A DNA stretch of 64,000 bases from Albirhodobacter sp048262715 (lineage in GTDB: Bacteria > Pseudomonadota > Alphaproteobacteria > Rhodobacterales > Rhodobacteraceae): the NCBI GenBank assembly GCA_048262715.1, contig JBLXEV010000007.1, positions 1-64,000 on the forward strand. Reading direction: 5' to 3'. Numbering within the stretch: the first letter of the stretch is position 1; each line of letters starts with the position of its first letter. A program made the translations under genes and the position numbers. Below the pieces are notes generated by a model. It did not search any database. It was not told the origin of the DNA and saw only the letters and a list, made by a program, of their open reading frames with translations. Below, in pieces: positions 1 to 9,748 of the stretch.

Positions 1-337
1 GCCCAGAACCTCCGTAAGCTCGCAAAGCTCCTGCCGCCACCACAAACCGCGTGCTGACCGGGGACAGATCTGCACGCGCTTAATCTCGCAAAACAATCAA
101 CGCGGATACTGGGGCGAGTTTTTCAACGAAATAGGCTCAATCCAGACCTTCGCCGCGCTCTTCCCGAGCGGTGGCTCATGCAGATGCGCTCGATCATTGC
201 GGTTTGCTTTCTTAGACTGCGCCGCAATCTTCTGGAGGAGTCGTGGCATCAGAGGGCTTTGCCGATCATCGCGCCAGCCTTGGACATAAAACCGCCCGCC
301 GGATCGCTCCGGCGGGCGTCTTACACATCGCTCAAGT
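1..337. other. Stretch without a recognisable gene
   Basis: I see no gene here. The only open frame of note starts at 178 and runs through the terminator and the end of the following minus-strand gene, so I do not accept it. The part around 115-230 has the look of an old mobile-element scar, but I could not identify a family. The last 45 bases hold the terminator of the minus-strand operon. Confidence 0.5.
293..318 (-). terminator. Rho-independent terminator of the xdh/BMP operon
   Basis: An 11-bp perfect stem (CGCCCGCCGGA and its complement) with a 4-base loop is followed, in the minus direction, by a short run of T. It lies 20 bases past the stop codon of the BMP-family gene, the last gene of the operon. 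Confidence 0.8.
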
Positions 338-1420
338 TTACTTCGGCAGTTCTGCCGTCAGGCCTTCGACATAGAACATCATGCCTGCCAGATCACCGTC
401 ATTGGCGGTCTCGCCTTCGGCCAGCCATGCGGAGCCGTCTTGTTTGTTGAGCGGGCCAGTGAACGGGTGATAGGCGCCCGAGGAGATATCGGCTTTGAGC
501 TTCTCGACTTCCGCTTTGACCTCGGCGGGCACCGCATCGGTGATCTCGCCAATGCCGACCATGCCGGAGTTGATCCCGCCCCAAGTCGCCTTGCTTTCCC
601 ATGTGCCATCCATCACGGCCTGCACGCGCTCGATGTAATAGGGCGCCCAGTCGTCGATGGTGGAGGTCACGCGCGGCATCGGTGCGTATTCGATCATATC
701 GGAGGCTTGGCCGAAGGTGATCACATTGCCCGCTTCTTTCGCCACGGCTTGCGGCGCGGTGGAATCGGTGTGCTGCATCACCACGTCACAGCCTTGCTCG
801 ATCAGGGCCTTGGCCGCATCGGCTTCCTTGGCCGGATCAACCCAAGTGTAGACCCAAACGACCGAGAATTCGACATCGGGGTTGACCTTCTTGGCGTGGA
901 TATAGGCGGAGTTGATGCCGCGGATCACTTCCGGAATCGGCACGGAGGCGATGTAGCCGATCTTGTTGGTTTTGGTCATTCGGCCCGCAATCGTGCCTTG
1001 AATCGCGCGGCCTTCATAGAAGCGCGCGGCGTAGTTCGAGACGTTCGGCGCGAGTTTGAAGCCGGTCGCGTGCTCGAATTTCACATCGGGGAATTTCGCG
1101 GCGACATTGATCGTCGGGTCCATGAAGCCGAAGGAGGTGGTGAAGATCAGCTGATGGCCGGAGAGGGCGAGGCCGGTGATCGCGCGCTCTGCATCGGCAC
1201 CTTCGGGGATGTTCTCGAGATAGGTGGTTTCGACCTTATCGCCGAAATGCTCCACCATAACCTTGCGGCCATGATCGTGGCCTTGGGTCCAGCCGCCATC
1301 GTTCACGGGGCCGACATAGATGAAGCCGACTTTGGTCACGTCTTGGGCAAAGGCGGGCACGCCAGCGGCGGCGACGACAGCCGTGGCGGCGGTGGTCTGG
1401 AGGAAGGATCTGCGGTTCAT
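338..1420 (-). CDS. BMP-family ABC transporter substrate-binding protein
   Basis: 360-residue periplasmic binding protein of the Bmp/PnrA family, whose members bind purine nucleosides or related compounds for ABC import. It starts with an exported leader (MNRRSFLQTTAATAVV, a twin-arginine-like start, cleavage likely after AFA). The body has the family's GFIYVGPVNDGGWTQGHDHG segment near the mature N-terminus. The ATG at 1420 is chosen because a good ribosome site (AAGGGAG) precedes it and the signal peptide starts there; the longer open frame upstream overlaps the permease gene. It is the last gene of an operon with two permeases, an ATPase and xdhABC, so a purine such as xanthine, hypoxanthine or a nucleoside is the likely ligand. 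The ligand is inferred from context only. Confidence 0.9.
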   Translation of the reverse strand: MNRRSFLQTTAATAVVAAAGVPAFAQDVTKVGFIYVGPVNDGGWTQGHDHGRKVMVEHFGDKVETTYLENIPEGADAERAITGLALSGHQLIFTTSFGFMDPTINVAAKFPDVKFEHATGFKLAPNVSNYAARFYEGRAIQGTIAGRMTKTNKIGYIASVPIPEVIRGINSAYIHAKKVNPDVEFSVVWVYTWVDPAKEADAAKALIEQGCDVVMQHTDSTAPQAVAKEAGNVITFGQASDMIEYAPMPRVTSTIDDWAPYYIERVQAVMDGTWESKATWGGINSGMVGIGEITDAVPAEVKAEVEKLKADISSGAYHPFTGPLNKQDGSAWLAEGETANDGDLAGMMFYVEGLTAELPK

Positions 1421-1464
1421 GGGAACTCCCTTTGAAAGACGGGCTTGTCGCCCTTGGAAATTGT

Positions 1465-1503
1465 GCCTCGGTTGAGGCGTGAAAACTTGCCTCAGGACGA
1501 GGC
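1465..1503 (-). promoter_or_regulatory. Two intergenic hairpins before the binding-protein gene
   Basis: Two small inverted repeats with the same arms (GCCTC/GAGGC) lie at 1465-1478 and 1489-1503, the second overlapping the permease stop codon. Hairpins at this place in ABC operons often stabilise or separately dose the binding-protein message. That role is inferred. Confidence 0.4.
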
Positions 1504-2421
1504 GTGGAAAATCCGCCCCAGATCCGCCGGAGCCGCCTGAAGCCCGCGTTTGTGCAGCGCCGAGATTAGCACCAAGACAACGATTGTCGTGACGTAAGGT
1601 GCCATTGAGAGCAGATGCACGGGGATGGGATAGTTTGCCGCCTGCAACTGCAATTGCAACGCGCCGACCCCGCCGAAGAGATAGGCACCAAACAGCACCC
1701 GCTCCGCGCGCCAGCTTGCAAATACGACGACCGCGAGCGCGATCCAGCCTGCGCCTGCTGTCATGCCTTCGGTCCATTGCGGCACGCGGATCAGGCTGAG
1801 ATAGGCCCCGCCCAATCCGGCCATCGCGCCGCCAAACATCAGCGCCAGAACCCGCACACGCACGACCGGATAGCCGAGCGCATGGGCGGCCTCATGGCTT
1901 TCCCCCACCGCGCGCAGGATCATGCCTACGCGGGTGCGGTTGAGGACGAACCACACCACCGCCACCATCCCGAGGGAAAGATACAGCATCGCATCATGCG
2001 AGAACACGATCCGCCCGAGGATCGGCAGATCCGAGAGCGGGCCGAAATCGAGCTTCGGCGTCGGCGGCGGGCGCAGCCCTTGCAGGCTTTGCCCCAAAAG
2101 CGCCGAGAGCCCGAGGCCGAAGAGTGTCAGTGCCAGCCCCGTCGCCGTCTGGTTCGAGAGCAAGACCTGGGTGAGGAAGGCGAAAATCAGCGCCATAAGC
2201 GTGCCCGCCAGCGCCGCCATCGCAAAGCCCGCCAGCGGCGATCCGGTGGCCACCGCCGCCCAGAAGCCCGCCACCGCGCCGACAATCATCATCCCCTCAA
2301 CGCCGAGGTTGAGCACGCCGGATTTCTCCGCGACCAACTCCCCCGTGGCCGCCAGAAGGACGGGCGTCGAGGCGACCATCAACGTGGCGATCAGGGCAAC
2401 AATATCAATTCCGCCAATCAT
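1492..2421 (-). CDS. ABC transporter permease (BMP-type, second subunit)
   Basis: 309-residue inner-membrane permease of the BPD_transp_2 family that also includes the LivH/RbsC type. It is hydrophobic throughout with about eight to nine likely membrane segments. It carries the ATGELVAEKSGVLNLGVEGMM segment near the N-terminus (residues about 25-45), typical of the second permease of BMP/nucleoside importers. Its start codon overlaps the stop of the other permease gene (2421), so the two are translationally coupled and should form the heterodimeric channel. Together with the ATPase and binding protein they make a complete importer. Confidence 0.9.
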   Translation of the reverse strand: MIGGIDIVALIATLMVASTPVLLAATGELVAEKSGVLNLGVEGMMIVGAVAGFWAAVATGSPLAGFAMAALAGTLMALIFAFLTQVLLSNQTATGLALTLFGLGLSALLGQSLQGLRPPPTPKLDFGPLSDLPILGRIVFSHDAMLYLSLGMVAVVWFVLNRTRVGMILRAVGESHEAAHALGYPVVRVRVLALMFGGAMAGLGGAYLSLIRVPQWTEGMTAGAGWIALAVVVFASWRAERVLFGAYLFGGVGALQLQLQAANYPIPVHLLSMAPYVTTIVVLVLISALHKRGLQAAPADLGRIFHASS

Positions 2422-3491
2422 CAGCGCGCCCTCCCGATCCGGTGACGCACCATCACATCGAACCCCAGCAAAAAGAACAACAGCATCCCTTGGAACACCT
2501 GAATCGCCGCGGCGGGCATTTGCAGAGTGAGTTGCGCGAGATCGCCGCCGATATAGGTGAGCGCCATCAACAGCCCTGCCGCCACGATGCCCACTGGATG
2601 CAGCCGCCCGAGGAAGGCGACGATAATTGCGGTGAAGCCGTAGCCGACCGAGAAACTATCGGTGATCTGGCCGACAGGGCCTGTCAGTTCGAACACCCCC
2701 GCGAGCCCCGCCAAAGCGCCCGAAAGTCCGAGGCAGAGCGAGACGAGTTTGGCAGGCACCACGCCCGCAAACCGTGCGGCCTTGGGCGCGGCCCCTGCAA
2801 CGCGGATTTTGAACCCGAGCAGGTGGCGATGCATCATCACATAGATCCCCGTCACCGCCGCCAGCGCCGTGATCACCCCCCAATGGATCCCCGTGCCGGC
2901 GATCAGTTCGGGGTTCGCAGCCGAAGCATATTGCGCGAGGTTGCGCGAGCCGGGGAATCCGAAGCCTTCGGGGTTTTTCAGCGGCCCGTAGGACACGAAG
3001 AACAGCAGGTTGATCGCCACATAGACCAGCATCAGCGAGACGAGGATCTCGTTGGTGCCAAAGCGGTTTTTCAGGATCGCGGGGATCATCCCCCAGAGAT
3101 AGCCGCCCAATGCGCCCGCAATCACCATCGCGGGGAAGATCAGCGGGCTTTCCATCGGGTAGGCCGCGAGGCCGACCGCCCCGCCGCAGATCGCGCCGAT
3201 GATGAATTGCCCCTCCGCGCCGATGTTCCACACGCCTGCGCGGAAGCCCACCGAGAGCCCCGCCGCGATCAGGATCAGCGGCCCTGCCTTGACCAGAAGC
3301 TGGCCACGGTAATAGCCCCCCATCTGCCCGAAGAGCGGATCCCAGAAGATCGTGCGGATTGCCTCAAACGGGTCTTTCCCCATCGCGGCAAACAGCGCGC
3401 CGCCCGCGATCATCGTGGCGAGCACCGCGAGGATCGGCGTGAGATAGACCAGCGTGCGGGAGGGCGCCCTACGGCGGATTAGGCGGATCAT
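2421..3491 (-). CDS. ABC transporter permease (BMP-type, first subunit)
   Basis: 356-residue inner-membrane permease, longer than its partner and with a basic N-terminus (MIRLIRRRAPSRT). It has the family segment AGVWNIGAEGQFIIGAI near residue 85. Around nine to ten membrane segments are likely. The start overlaps the stop of the ATPase gene by 4 bp (ATGA at 3488-3491). It pairs with the permease at 1492-2421 in a purine or nucleoside-type importer. Confidence 0.9.
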   Translation of the reverse strand: MIRLIRRRAPSRTLVYLTPILAVLATMIAGGALFAAMGKDPFEAIRTIFWDPLFGQMGGYYRGQLLVKAGPLILIAAGLSVGFRAGVWNIGAEGQFIIGAICGGAVGLAAYPMESPLIFPAMVIAGALGGYLWGMIPAILKNRFGTNEILVSLMLVYVAINLLFFVSYGPLKNPEGFGFPGSRNLAQYASAANPELIAGTGIHWGVITALAAVTGIYVMMHRHLLGFKIRVAGAAPKAARFAGVVPAKLVSLCLGLSGALAGLAGVFELTGPVGQITDSFSVGYGFTAIIVAFLGRLHPVGIVAAGLLMALTYIGGDLAQLTLQMPAAAIQVFQGMLLFFLLGFDVMVRHRIGRAR

Positions 3492-5065
3492 AGCGGGGCC
3501 TCCACAATCGGCTCATGCATCCCGTGCGCACCGCCCAGCATCAGGCCGATTTCCTCAATCGACAGGCCAAAGGTCGAACGCGGCGCGGTCATCCGCCCCT
3601 CGTTGAGCGCGGCAAACCGGTCGGCGACCTCTAACAGCTCGTCCAGATCCTGACTGATGACGATAATCCCCGCGCCGGAGGCAGCGAGATCCATCAGCGC
3701 CTGCCGGATGGCAGCGGCGGCGCTGGCATCCACGCCCCATGTCGGCTGGTTGACGATCAACACGCGGGGGGATTGCAAGATTTCCCGCCCGATGACGAAT
3801 TTCTGCAAATTGCCGCCAGACAGGGCGCGCGCCGCCGCATCGGGGCTGGAGGTGCGCACGTCGAACCGCTCGATCACATCGCGGGCGAAGGCTTCGGCGG
3901 CCTTGAAGTCAATAAACCCGCGCTTGGCGAGAGATTTACGCGTCGTGGCCGTCAAAATCGCGTTTTCCGTCAGAGACATCTCTGGCACGGCGGCATGGCC
4001 AAGACGTTCTTCGGGGGCCGATAGAATTCCCAGTTTGCGCCGCGCTTCTGGCCCGAGCAGCGAGACATCGGTGCCGTCGATACGCACGCTGCCCGCCTCC
4101 GAGATCCGTTCGCCGGACAGGGCGGCGAGGAGTTCCTCCTGCCCGTTGCCCGCAACCCCGCCGATGCCCAAAATCTCGCCTGCCGCGAGGCGGAAACCGA
4201 TCTCGCGCAGCGCAGGCCCGAAGGCGGAGGCAGGGGGCAGGGACAGGCCTTCGACATGAAGCACTGTCTCGCCCAGATGTCGCTCGGCACGGCGGGTCTG
4301 CAACAGCGCCGTGCCGACCATCAGCTCCGCCATTTCCCGCGCGGAGCGGGCTTTGGGGTCACAGGTGCCCACCACCTTGCCACCGCGCAGGATCGTCGCG
4401 CCTTCGCATAGCGTGCGGATTTCTTCCAGCTTATGCGAGATATAAAGGATCGCGGTGCCCTCAGCGGAGAGCTGGCGCAGCGTGGCGAACAGGATATCGA
4501 CCTCCTGCGGGGTGAGGACGGAGGTCGGCTCATCCATAATCAGCAGTTTGGGATCTTGCAAAAGGCAGCGGATAATCTCGACCCGCTGGCGCTCGCCTGC
4601 GGAGAGATCGCCCACGATCCGATCCGGCGACAGCGGCAGGCCGTAAGCGTTGCTGACTTGCGTGATCTTCGCGGCGAGAGCGCGCATCGGCGGCGGGTTT
4701 TCCATCCCCAGCGCGACATTCTCGGCCACGGTCATCGCCTCGAAGAGCGAGAAATGCTGGAACACCATCGCCACGCCTGCGGCGCGTGCAGCGCGGGGCT
4801 CTTCGGGAGAATAGGGCGCGCCAGACATCTGCATCGTGCCCGCATCGGGGCGCACCAGCCCGTAGATGGTTTTCACTAGCGTGGATTTACCCGCGCCATT
4901 CTCGCCCAAGAGCGCATGGATCTCGCCTGCGCGGACCGAGAACGAAATCCCGTCATTCGCCCGCACACCGGGGTAGGATTTGGTCAGCCCGTCCACCGCC
5001 AGCAAAGGTGGCGTGGCGCGTGCGGCATCGGGCGTTGCCCGAGGATCTGATCCGGTTCCCGTCAC
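3488..5065 (-). CDS. ABC transporter ATP-binding protein, duplicated ATPase domains
   Basis: Sugar/nucleoside-type ABC ATPase with two nucleotide-binding domains in one chain, about 525 residues from the GTG at 5065. The first domain has a full Walker A (GENGAGKST), signature (LSAGERQRVEI) and Walker B (LLIMDEPTS). The second has a reduced Walker A region (GVAGNGQEE) and LSGGNLQK, as usual in this family, where the second site is weak. The GTG start overlaps the xdhC stop (GTGA) and fits the usual family length; the open frame continues upstream but only inside xdhC. It powers the importer formed with the two following permeases. Confidence 0.9.
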   Translation of the reverse strand: MTGTGSDPRATPDAARATPPLLAVDGLTKSYPGVRANDGISFSVRAGEIHALLGENGAGKSTLVKTIYGLVRPDAGTMQMSGAPYSPEEPRAARAAGVAMVFQHFSLFEAMTVAENVALGMENPPPMRALAAKITQVSNAYGLPLSPDRIVGDLSAGERQRVEIIRCLLQDPKLLIMDEPTSVLTPQEVDILFATLRQLSAEGTAILYISHKLEEIRTLCEGATILRGGKVVGTCDPKARSAREMAELMVGTALLQTRRAERHLGETVLHVEGLSLPPASAFGPALREIGFRLAAGEILGIGGVAGNGQEELLAALSGERISEAGSVRIDGTDVSLLGPEARRKLGILSAPEERLGHAAVPEMSLTENAILTATTRKSLAKRGFIDFKAAEAFARDVIERFDVRTSSPDAAARALSGGNLQKFVIGREILQSPRVLIVNQPTWGVDASAAAAIRQALMDLAASGAGIIVISQDLDELLEVADRFAALNEGRMTAPRSTFGLSIEEIGLMLGGAHGMHEPIVEAPL

Positions 5066-5991
5066 CCTGCGAAATCCTTTACTTTGACCGTGTTGAGTTC
5101 CCTGAGTAGCGCGCCAGCTATGCCTATCGCAATGGCTTGTGGGTGCTTTCCGAGCGTCACGTCGCCTATCGGGCAGGCAATGCCTGAAATTTGGGCGCTT
5201 GAATGTCCCAATTCGCGGAGACGGTTGCTGAAACGTTTGGCTTTCGAGCTGGCACCAATCAGGCCGATGCTGGCGGCGCCATGGCTGAGCAGCCCGTGGC
5301 AGAGCGCGAGATCGAGCGCATGGGAATGGGTCAGAATCAGGTGATTCGCAGTGCGGGGCGCATGGGGGATCAGGTTGGCGGGATCGGCGGCGATCAGCGG
5401 GTCGATGGCATCGGGAATACGCTCGGGGAACCGCTCCCGCGCGAAATCGACCCATGTCAGCGCGAGATCGGGCAGCGGGGCCAGCACCTCCACCACGGCG
5501 CGCCCGACATGGCCCGCGCCCCAGATCCAGATCGCGTGGCGAGTGCCCATCGGCGGCTCGAACAGCCAGCCATCCTCAATCTTTGGCGCAGGGTTTGGAA
5601 GTTTCCCCGTACGTAGCTTCATCGCCAGACGTTTGAGCGGGGCGGGCGGCTCGGTGCCTGCTTTGGCCAGCACGGGGCGCAGCATATGGCGCGGGGCGGA
5701 GGGCCAAGCCTCTGTTGGCGCATCCGATCGCGCATCCCACGGCTCCAGCAGCATCATCACCTGCCCGCCACAGCACTGGCCGAGTTGGGGCCCAAGCGAA
5801 AGCCGCATCACGCGGCCCTTTGAAGCGCCCGCCCCGATCATCTGCCGCGCTTCGCGCATCGCTTCCCATTCCATCGCGCCGCCGCCGACGGTGCCCTCGA
5901 TCCGGTCCGCGAAGATCAGCATCGACACCCCCGCAGGCCGCGGGACGGAGCCTATACCCTCCACGATCAGCACTCTGACGCAGGCGCTCAT
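5062..5991 (-). CDS. xdhC: Xanthine dehydrogenase accessory protein XdhC
   Basis: 309-residue XdhC/CoxI family protein, needed to prepare the sulfurated molybdenum cofactor and insert it into xanthine dehydrogenase. The N-terminal XdhC domain contains GSVPRPAGVSML and, further on, the CCGGQVMMLLEP segment. A Rossmann-like domain follows with the nucleotide-binding motif IWGAGHVGRA. The ATG at 5991 overlaps the xdhB stop by 4 bp, and the stop overlaps the GTG of the ABC ATPase. It is therefore embedded between the enzyme genes and the transporter, which ties the importer to purine oxidation. Confidence 0.9.
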   Translation of the reverse strand: MSACVRVLIVEGIGSVPRPAGVSMLIFADRIEGTVGGGAMEWEAMREARQMIGAGASKGRVMRLSLGPQLGQCCGGQVMMLLEPWDARSDAPTEAWPSAPRHMLRPVLAKAGTEPPAPLKRLAMKLRTGKLPNPAPKIEDGWLFEPPMGTRHAIWIWGAGHVGRAVVEVLAPLPDLALTWVDFARERFPERIPDAIDPLIAADPANLIPHAPRTANHLILTHSHALDLALCHGLLSHGAASIGLIGASSKAKRFSNRLRELGHSSAQISGIACPIGDVTLGKHPQAIAIGIAGALLRELNTVKVKDFAG

Positions 5992-8264
5992 TCCAACGCC
6001 TCGGCCTCGGCCTTTGCGCCGCGCTGCGCCGCCCAGAGCAGGGCCTCCGCCGTGGCAGGGGCGGGCAGATCGGGCCACGCGCCCTCTGTGCAGGCGCGCG
6101 ATAGCGCCGCCCAGACGGAAATCGCCAGCATCAATGGCGGCTCGCCCACCGCTTTGGAGCGGTAGATCGTCGGCACGGGGCTTTCGCCGTCCCATAGATC
6201 GACGTTGAGAACGGGCGGGGCATCCGTCACGGCGGGGATTTTATAGGTGGAGGGCGCATGTGTTTTGAGCCGCCCAGCGTCATCCCACACCAGTTCTTCC
6301 GTCGTCAGCCAGCCCGCGCCCTGCACATAGCCGCCCTCAATCTGGCCGCGATCAATCGCAGGGTTCAACGAGGCCCCGCAATCATGCAAAATATCGGCGC
6401 GCAGGATTTTTGCCTCCCCCGTGAGGCAATCGAGCTCCACCTCGGAAATCGCCGCGCCATACGCGAAATAGTAGAATGGCCGCCCGCGCCCGATGGTGCG
6501 ATCCCATGTGATTTCGGGCGTGGCGTAGAACCCCGTGGAGGAGAGCGAGACCCGCGCCTCATAGGCCGATTTGGCGGCTTTCGCGAAGGGCATTTTCAGC
6601 GCGCCGGCGATGACATTCCCCTCCGCAAACCGCACCTCTTGCGGCGCGCAATCTGCCAGTGCTGCCAGATGCTCCGCGATCCGGCCACGGATCACATCGC
6701 AGGCCGCTTTCACCGCCATTCCGTTCATATCCGCGCCTGATGAGGCCGCCGTGGCGGAGGTATTGGGCACTTTGGAGGTATCGGAGGCATGGATCCGCAC
6801 GTCATGTGCCGTGATCCCGAAGGCGCTCGCGGCGACTTGCACGATCTTTTGGTGCAGGCCTTGGCCCATCTCCGTCCCGCCATGCGAGAGTGCGACCGTG
6901 CCATCAGCATAGACATGCACCAGCGCGCCCGCTTGGTTGAGATGGGTCAGGGTGAAGGAGATCCCGAACATCACTGGCGTCATCGCCAGCGCGCGGCGGC
7001 GATAGGGGTTGGCGTCGTTCCACGCGGCGATCTGGGCCTCGCGGGCGGGGAGATCCGCGCCGAGTTTTTCCCAGATCTCGGGGATGATGAAGCCCTCGAC
7101 CTCTTGCCCGTAATGGGTCGCGTCGCCTTTTCGGAAGAAATTGCGGGCGCGCAGATCATCGGGCGCGATGCCGATTTGATGCGCTGCGTGCTCCATCACC
7201 CGCTCGATCCCGATCATCCCTTGCGGGCCGCCAAAGCCGCGGAAGGCGGTGGCCGATTGGGTGTTGGTTTTCAGGCGGTGGCTGACGATCTCGATTGCCG
7301 GAATGCGGTAGCAATTGGCGGCATGCAACATCGCGCGGTCGGCCACGGCGAGCGAGAGATCCTGCGCCCAGCCGCAGCGCATAAGGTGTTTGAACTGTAC
7401 TCCGAGAATCTTGCCGTCTTCATCGAACCCCGCGCGGTAGAGGATGCGCAGATCATGGCGCTTGCCGGTGATCATCATGTCGTCGTCGCGGTCATAGCGC
7501 ATCTTGCAGGGCTTGCCCGTGACCTTCGCCGCCACCGCGCAGGCCACCGCCAGCGCATTGCCCTGCGATTCCTTACCGCCAAACCCGCCGCCCATCCGGC
7601 GCATCACCACCTGCACATCATGCAGCCCGAGGCCAAGGGCATCGGCGACTTTGTGCTGGATCTCGGAGGGGTGTTGGGTCGAGGAATGGATCACCATCCG
7701 GCCCTCATCAGGCAGCGCGAGGGCGGCTTGCCCCTCAAGGTAGAAATGCTCCTGCCCGCCGACCTCCATCTGGCCCTCAACCAGATGGGCGGCGCCCTCG
7801 ATCGCGGCGCGCGCATCCCCGTCCGACCATGTGACTTTCTCGAATCGGCTCTCGGCGGCCATCGCTTGATCAATCGTCAGGATCGCGGGCAATTCGCGGA
7901 TCGTCGCCTTGCCCTTTTTCGCCGCGACCCGCGCCGCGCGGTGCGAGGTGGCGATCACCAGAAAGATCGGCTGGCCGAGATATTGCACCAGATAATCCGC
8001 CAAAAGCGGCTCCCCCGGCGCGGAGGGGGAGACATCATTGGCGTAGGGCAGATCGGCGGCGGTGAGCACGGCGATCACGCCTTCCGAGGTTCGCGCCGCC
8101 TCCAGATCCAGCGCGGTGATCGCGCCATGGGCGACATGCGAGAGGCCAAAGGCCAGATGCAGCGTGCCTGTGGGCGTGGGGATATCATTATCATCGACAT
8201 AGCGCGCGGTGCCGCTGACATGCTCGCGCGCGGAATCGTGGGGGAGGGGCTTGCCGACGCTCAT
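5988..8264 (-). CDS. xdhB: Xanthine dehydrogenase molybdenum-binding subunit XdhB
   Basis: 758-residue large subunit of xanthine dehydrogenase, the chain that holds the molybdopterin cofactor and oxidises hypoxanthine to xanthine and xanthine to urate. Cofactor-contact segments are visible: GGFGGKES, TAFRGFGGPQGM and the C-terminal AVGEPPLML with its active-site glutamate. The ATG at 8264 (MSVGKPLPHDSAREHVSG) overlaps the xdhA stop and begins just before the conserved domain. The longer upstream frame lies inside xdhA and is not used. Length and motif order match Rhodobacter-type XdhB. Confidence 0.93.
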   Translation of the reverse strand: MSVGKPLPHDSAREHVSGTARYVDDNDIPTPTGTLHLAFGLSHVAHGAITALDLEAARTSEGVIAVLTAADLPYANDVSPSAPGEPLLADYLVQYLGQPIFLVIATSHRAARVAAKKGKATIRELPAILTIDQAMAAESRFEKVTWSDGDARAAIEGAAHLVEGQMEVGGQEHFYLEGQAALALPDEGRMVIHSSTQHPSEIQHKVADALGLGLHDVQVVMRRMGGGFGGKESQGNALAVACAVAAKVTGKPCKMRYDRDDDMMITGKRHDLRILYRAGFDEDGKILGVQFKHLMRCGWAQDLSLAVADRAMLHAANCYRIPAIEIVSHRLKTNTQSATAFRGFGGPQGMIGIERVMEHAAHQIGIAPDDLRARNFFRKGDATHYGQEVEGFIIPEIWEKLGADLPAREAQIAAWNDANPYRRRALAMTPVMFGISFTLTHLNQAGALVHVYADGTVALSHGGTEMGQGLHQKIVQVAASAFGITAHDVRIHASDTSKVPNTSATAASSGADMNGMAVKAACDVIRGRIAEHLAALADCAPQEVRFAEGNVIAGALKMPFAKAAKSAYEARVSLSSTGFYATPEITWDRTIGRGRPFYYFAYGAAISEVELDCLTGEAKILRADILHDCGASLNPAIDRGQIEGGYVQGAGWLTTEELVWDDAGRLKTHAPSTYKIPAVTDAPPVLNVDLWDGESPVPTIYRSKAVGEPPLMLAISVWAALSRACTEGAWPDLPAPATAEALLWAAQRGAKAEAEALE

Positions 8265-9616
8265 GCTGTGGCCTCCGCACGCGTCAAGAAGTGGCGTAGC
8301 AAGAGGTTTTGCGCACCTTGCATCCGGTAGGCGGCGGAGGCGCGCATATCGGAGAGGGGCGTGAAATCGCTTTTCAAAGCCATCATCGCCTTGCGGATTG
8401 TGGCCTCGGACCACGGTTGCCCGATCAGCGCTGCCTCTGCCTCTGCCGCGCGTTTGGGCGTGCCTGCCATGCCGCCGAAGGCAAGGCGGGCGGCGGTGAT
8501 TTTGCCTTTTGCTTCGGTGATATTGAACGCTGCCATCACGGCCGAGATATCCTGATCGCGGCGCTTGGAGAGTTTTTCACAGGCGAGATCGGGCGCGTTT
8601 GCGGGGAGGGTCACCGCCTCGACGAACTCGCCCTTGCGGCGGTCTTGCTCGCGGTAGTCGATGAAGAAATCCTCCAGCGGCATCTCGCGCCGCGCCGCGC
8701 CGTGGCGCAGATGCAGCGTTGCCCCCAGCGCAATCAGCGCGGGCGGCAGATCGCCAATCGGCGAACCATTGGCGATATTGCCGCCGACCGTTGCCATCTG
8801 GCGGATCTGATCGGAGGCGAAGCGGGTAAGCATCGCGTGCAGGGCGGGGTGGCTATCTTTGACATGATTGCGCAGCGCTTCCACCGTGACCATCGCGCCG
8901 AGGCGCAGCGTCTCGCCCTGTTGCGTGATCTCGCGCAGATCGGCGCAGCGATGCAGGAAGATCGGTCGCGGCAGATCGCGCAGCTCCTTGGTCACCCATA
9001 GCCCGACATCGGTGCCGCCCGCGATCAGGGTTGCCTCCGGTTCTGCGGCATAGAGGGCTGCCAAAGCATCGGCGCTTTCGGGCAGCAGGGGCGCAAGATC
9101 GGCGCGAGGGGCGGCGCGGGGGGCGGCGAGTGGCTCGGGCAACTCCGCGAGATCAGCGGCCACGCCCTCAGCCGCTTTCGCCGCGCGCAGGATCGGCGCA
9201 TAGCCGGTGCAGCGACAGAGATTGCCCGCCAGAACCACCTCGTGATCTGTGCGGCCATTGGCATGGCCCGTGGCCAGCGCCATCACGATGCCCGGGGTGC
9301 AAAACCCGCATTGCGCGCCGTGATGCGCGACCATCGCCTCTTGCACCGGATGCAACTCGCCTGCGGGATCGCCCAAGCCCTCGACCGTGGTGACGGATTT
9401 CCCCGCGATCTGCGGCAGCATCAACAGGCAGGCATTCACCGCCCGCGCGCCCGCCTCATCGCGGATCATCACCGTGCAGGCCCCGCAATCGCCCTCGTTG
9501 CAGCCCTCTTTCGTGCCCGTCAGCCCGCGGGTTTCGCGCAGCCAATCGAGCAGGGTGACGGTTGGCGCGGCGCTGGCGCTTTGCACCTCTCCATTGAGGC
9601 GAAACACAAATTCCAT
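8261..9616 (-). CDS. xdhA: Xanthine dehydrogenase FeS/FAD subunit XdhA
   Basis: 451-residue small subunit. The N-terminal plant-type ferredoxin domain has the [2Fe-2S] motif CNEGDCGACTV. The second cluster domain has QCGFCTPGIVM and NLCRCTGY. The rest is a FAD-binding domain (IAGGTDVG, MATVGGNIANGSPIGDLPPA). It passes electrons from the molybdenum centre in XdhB to FAD and NAD. This is the first gene of a seven-gene operon running down to the BMP protein; the promoter should lie in 9617-9748, where I see no clear operator. Confidence 0.93.
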   Translation of the reverse strand: MEFVFRLNGEVQSASAAPTVTLLDWLRETRGLTGTKEGCNEGDCGACTVMIRDEAGARAVNACLLMLPQIAGKSVTTVEGLGDPAGELHPVQEAMVAHHGAQCGFCTPGIVMALATGHANGRTDHEVVLAGNLCRCTGYAPILRAAKAAEGVAADLAELPEPLAAPRAAPRADLAPLLPESADALAALYAAEPEATLIAGGTDVGLWVTKELRDLPRPIFLHRCADLREITQQGETLRLGAMVTVEALRNHVKDSHPALHAMLTRFASDQIRQMATVGGNIANGSPIGDLPPALIALGATLHLRHGAARREMPLEDFFIDYREQDRRKGEFVEAVTLPANAPDLACEKLSKRRDQDISAVMAAFNITEAKGKITAARLAFGGMAGTPKRAAEAEAALIGQPWSEATIRKAMMALKSDFTPLSDMRASAAYRMQGAQNLLLRHFLTRAEATA

Positions 9617-9748
9617 GAGGTCGAGCCGGCCACGATACTAAATTACTGGATAGGGGCGCGGTCGATGCGGCGTAGATCGCGCCCCCTATTCAGATGATTG
9701 AAGCCGCCGAAGGGCAGGCTTGGCAAGCCCGTTTTGCGGATTTTTGCG

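Noticed and set aside
1615..2445. Long plus-strand frames opposite the permease and xdh genes
   Set aside because: They are the antisense of well-supported genes with strong family motifs and have the Arg/Pro/His-rich composition typical of shadow frames in high-GC DNA.
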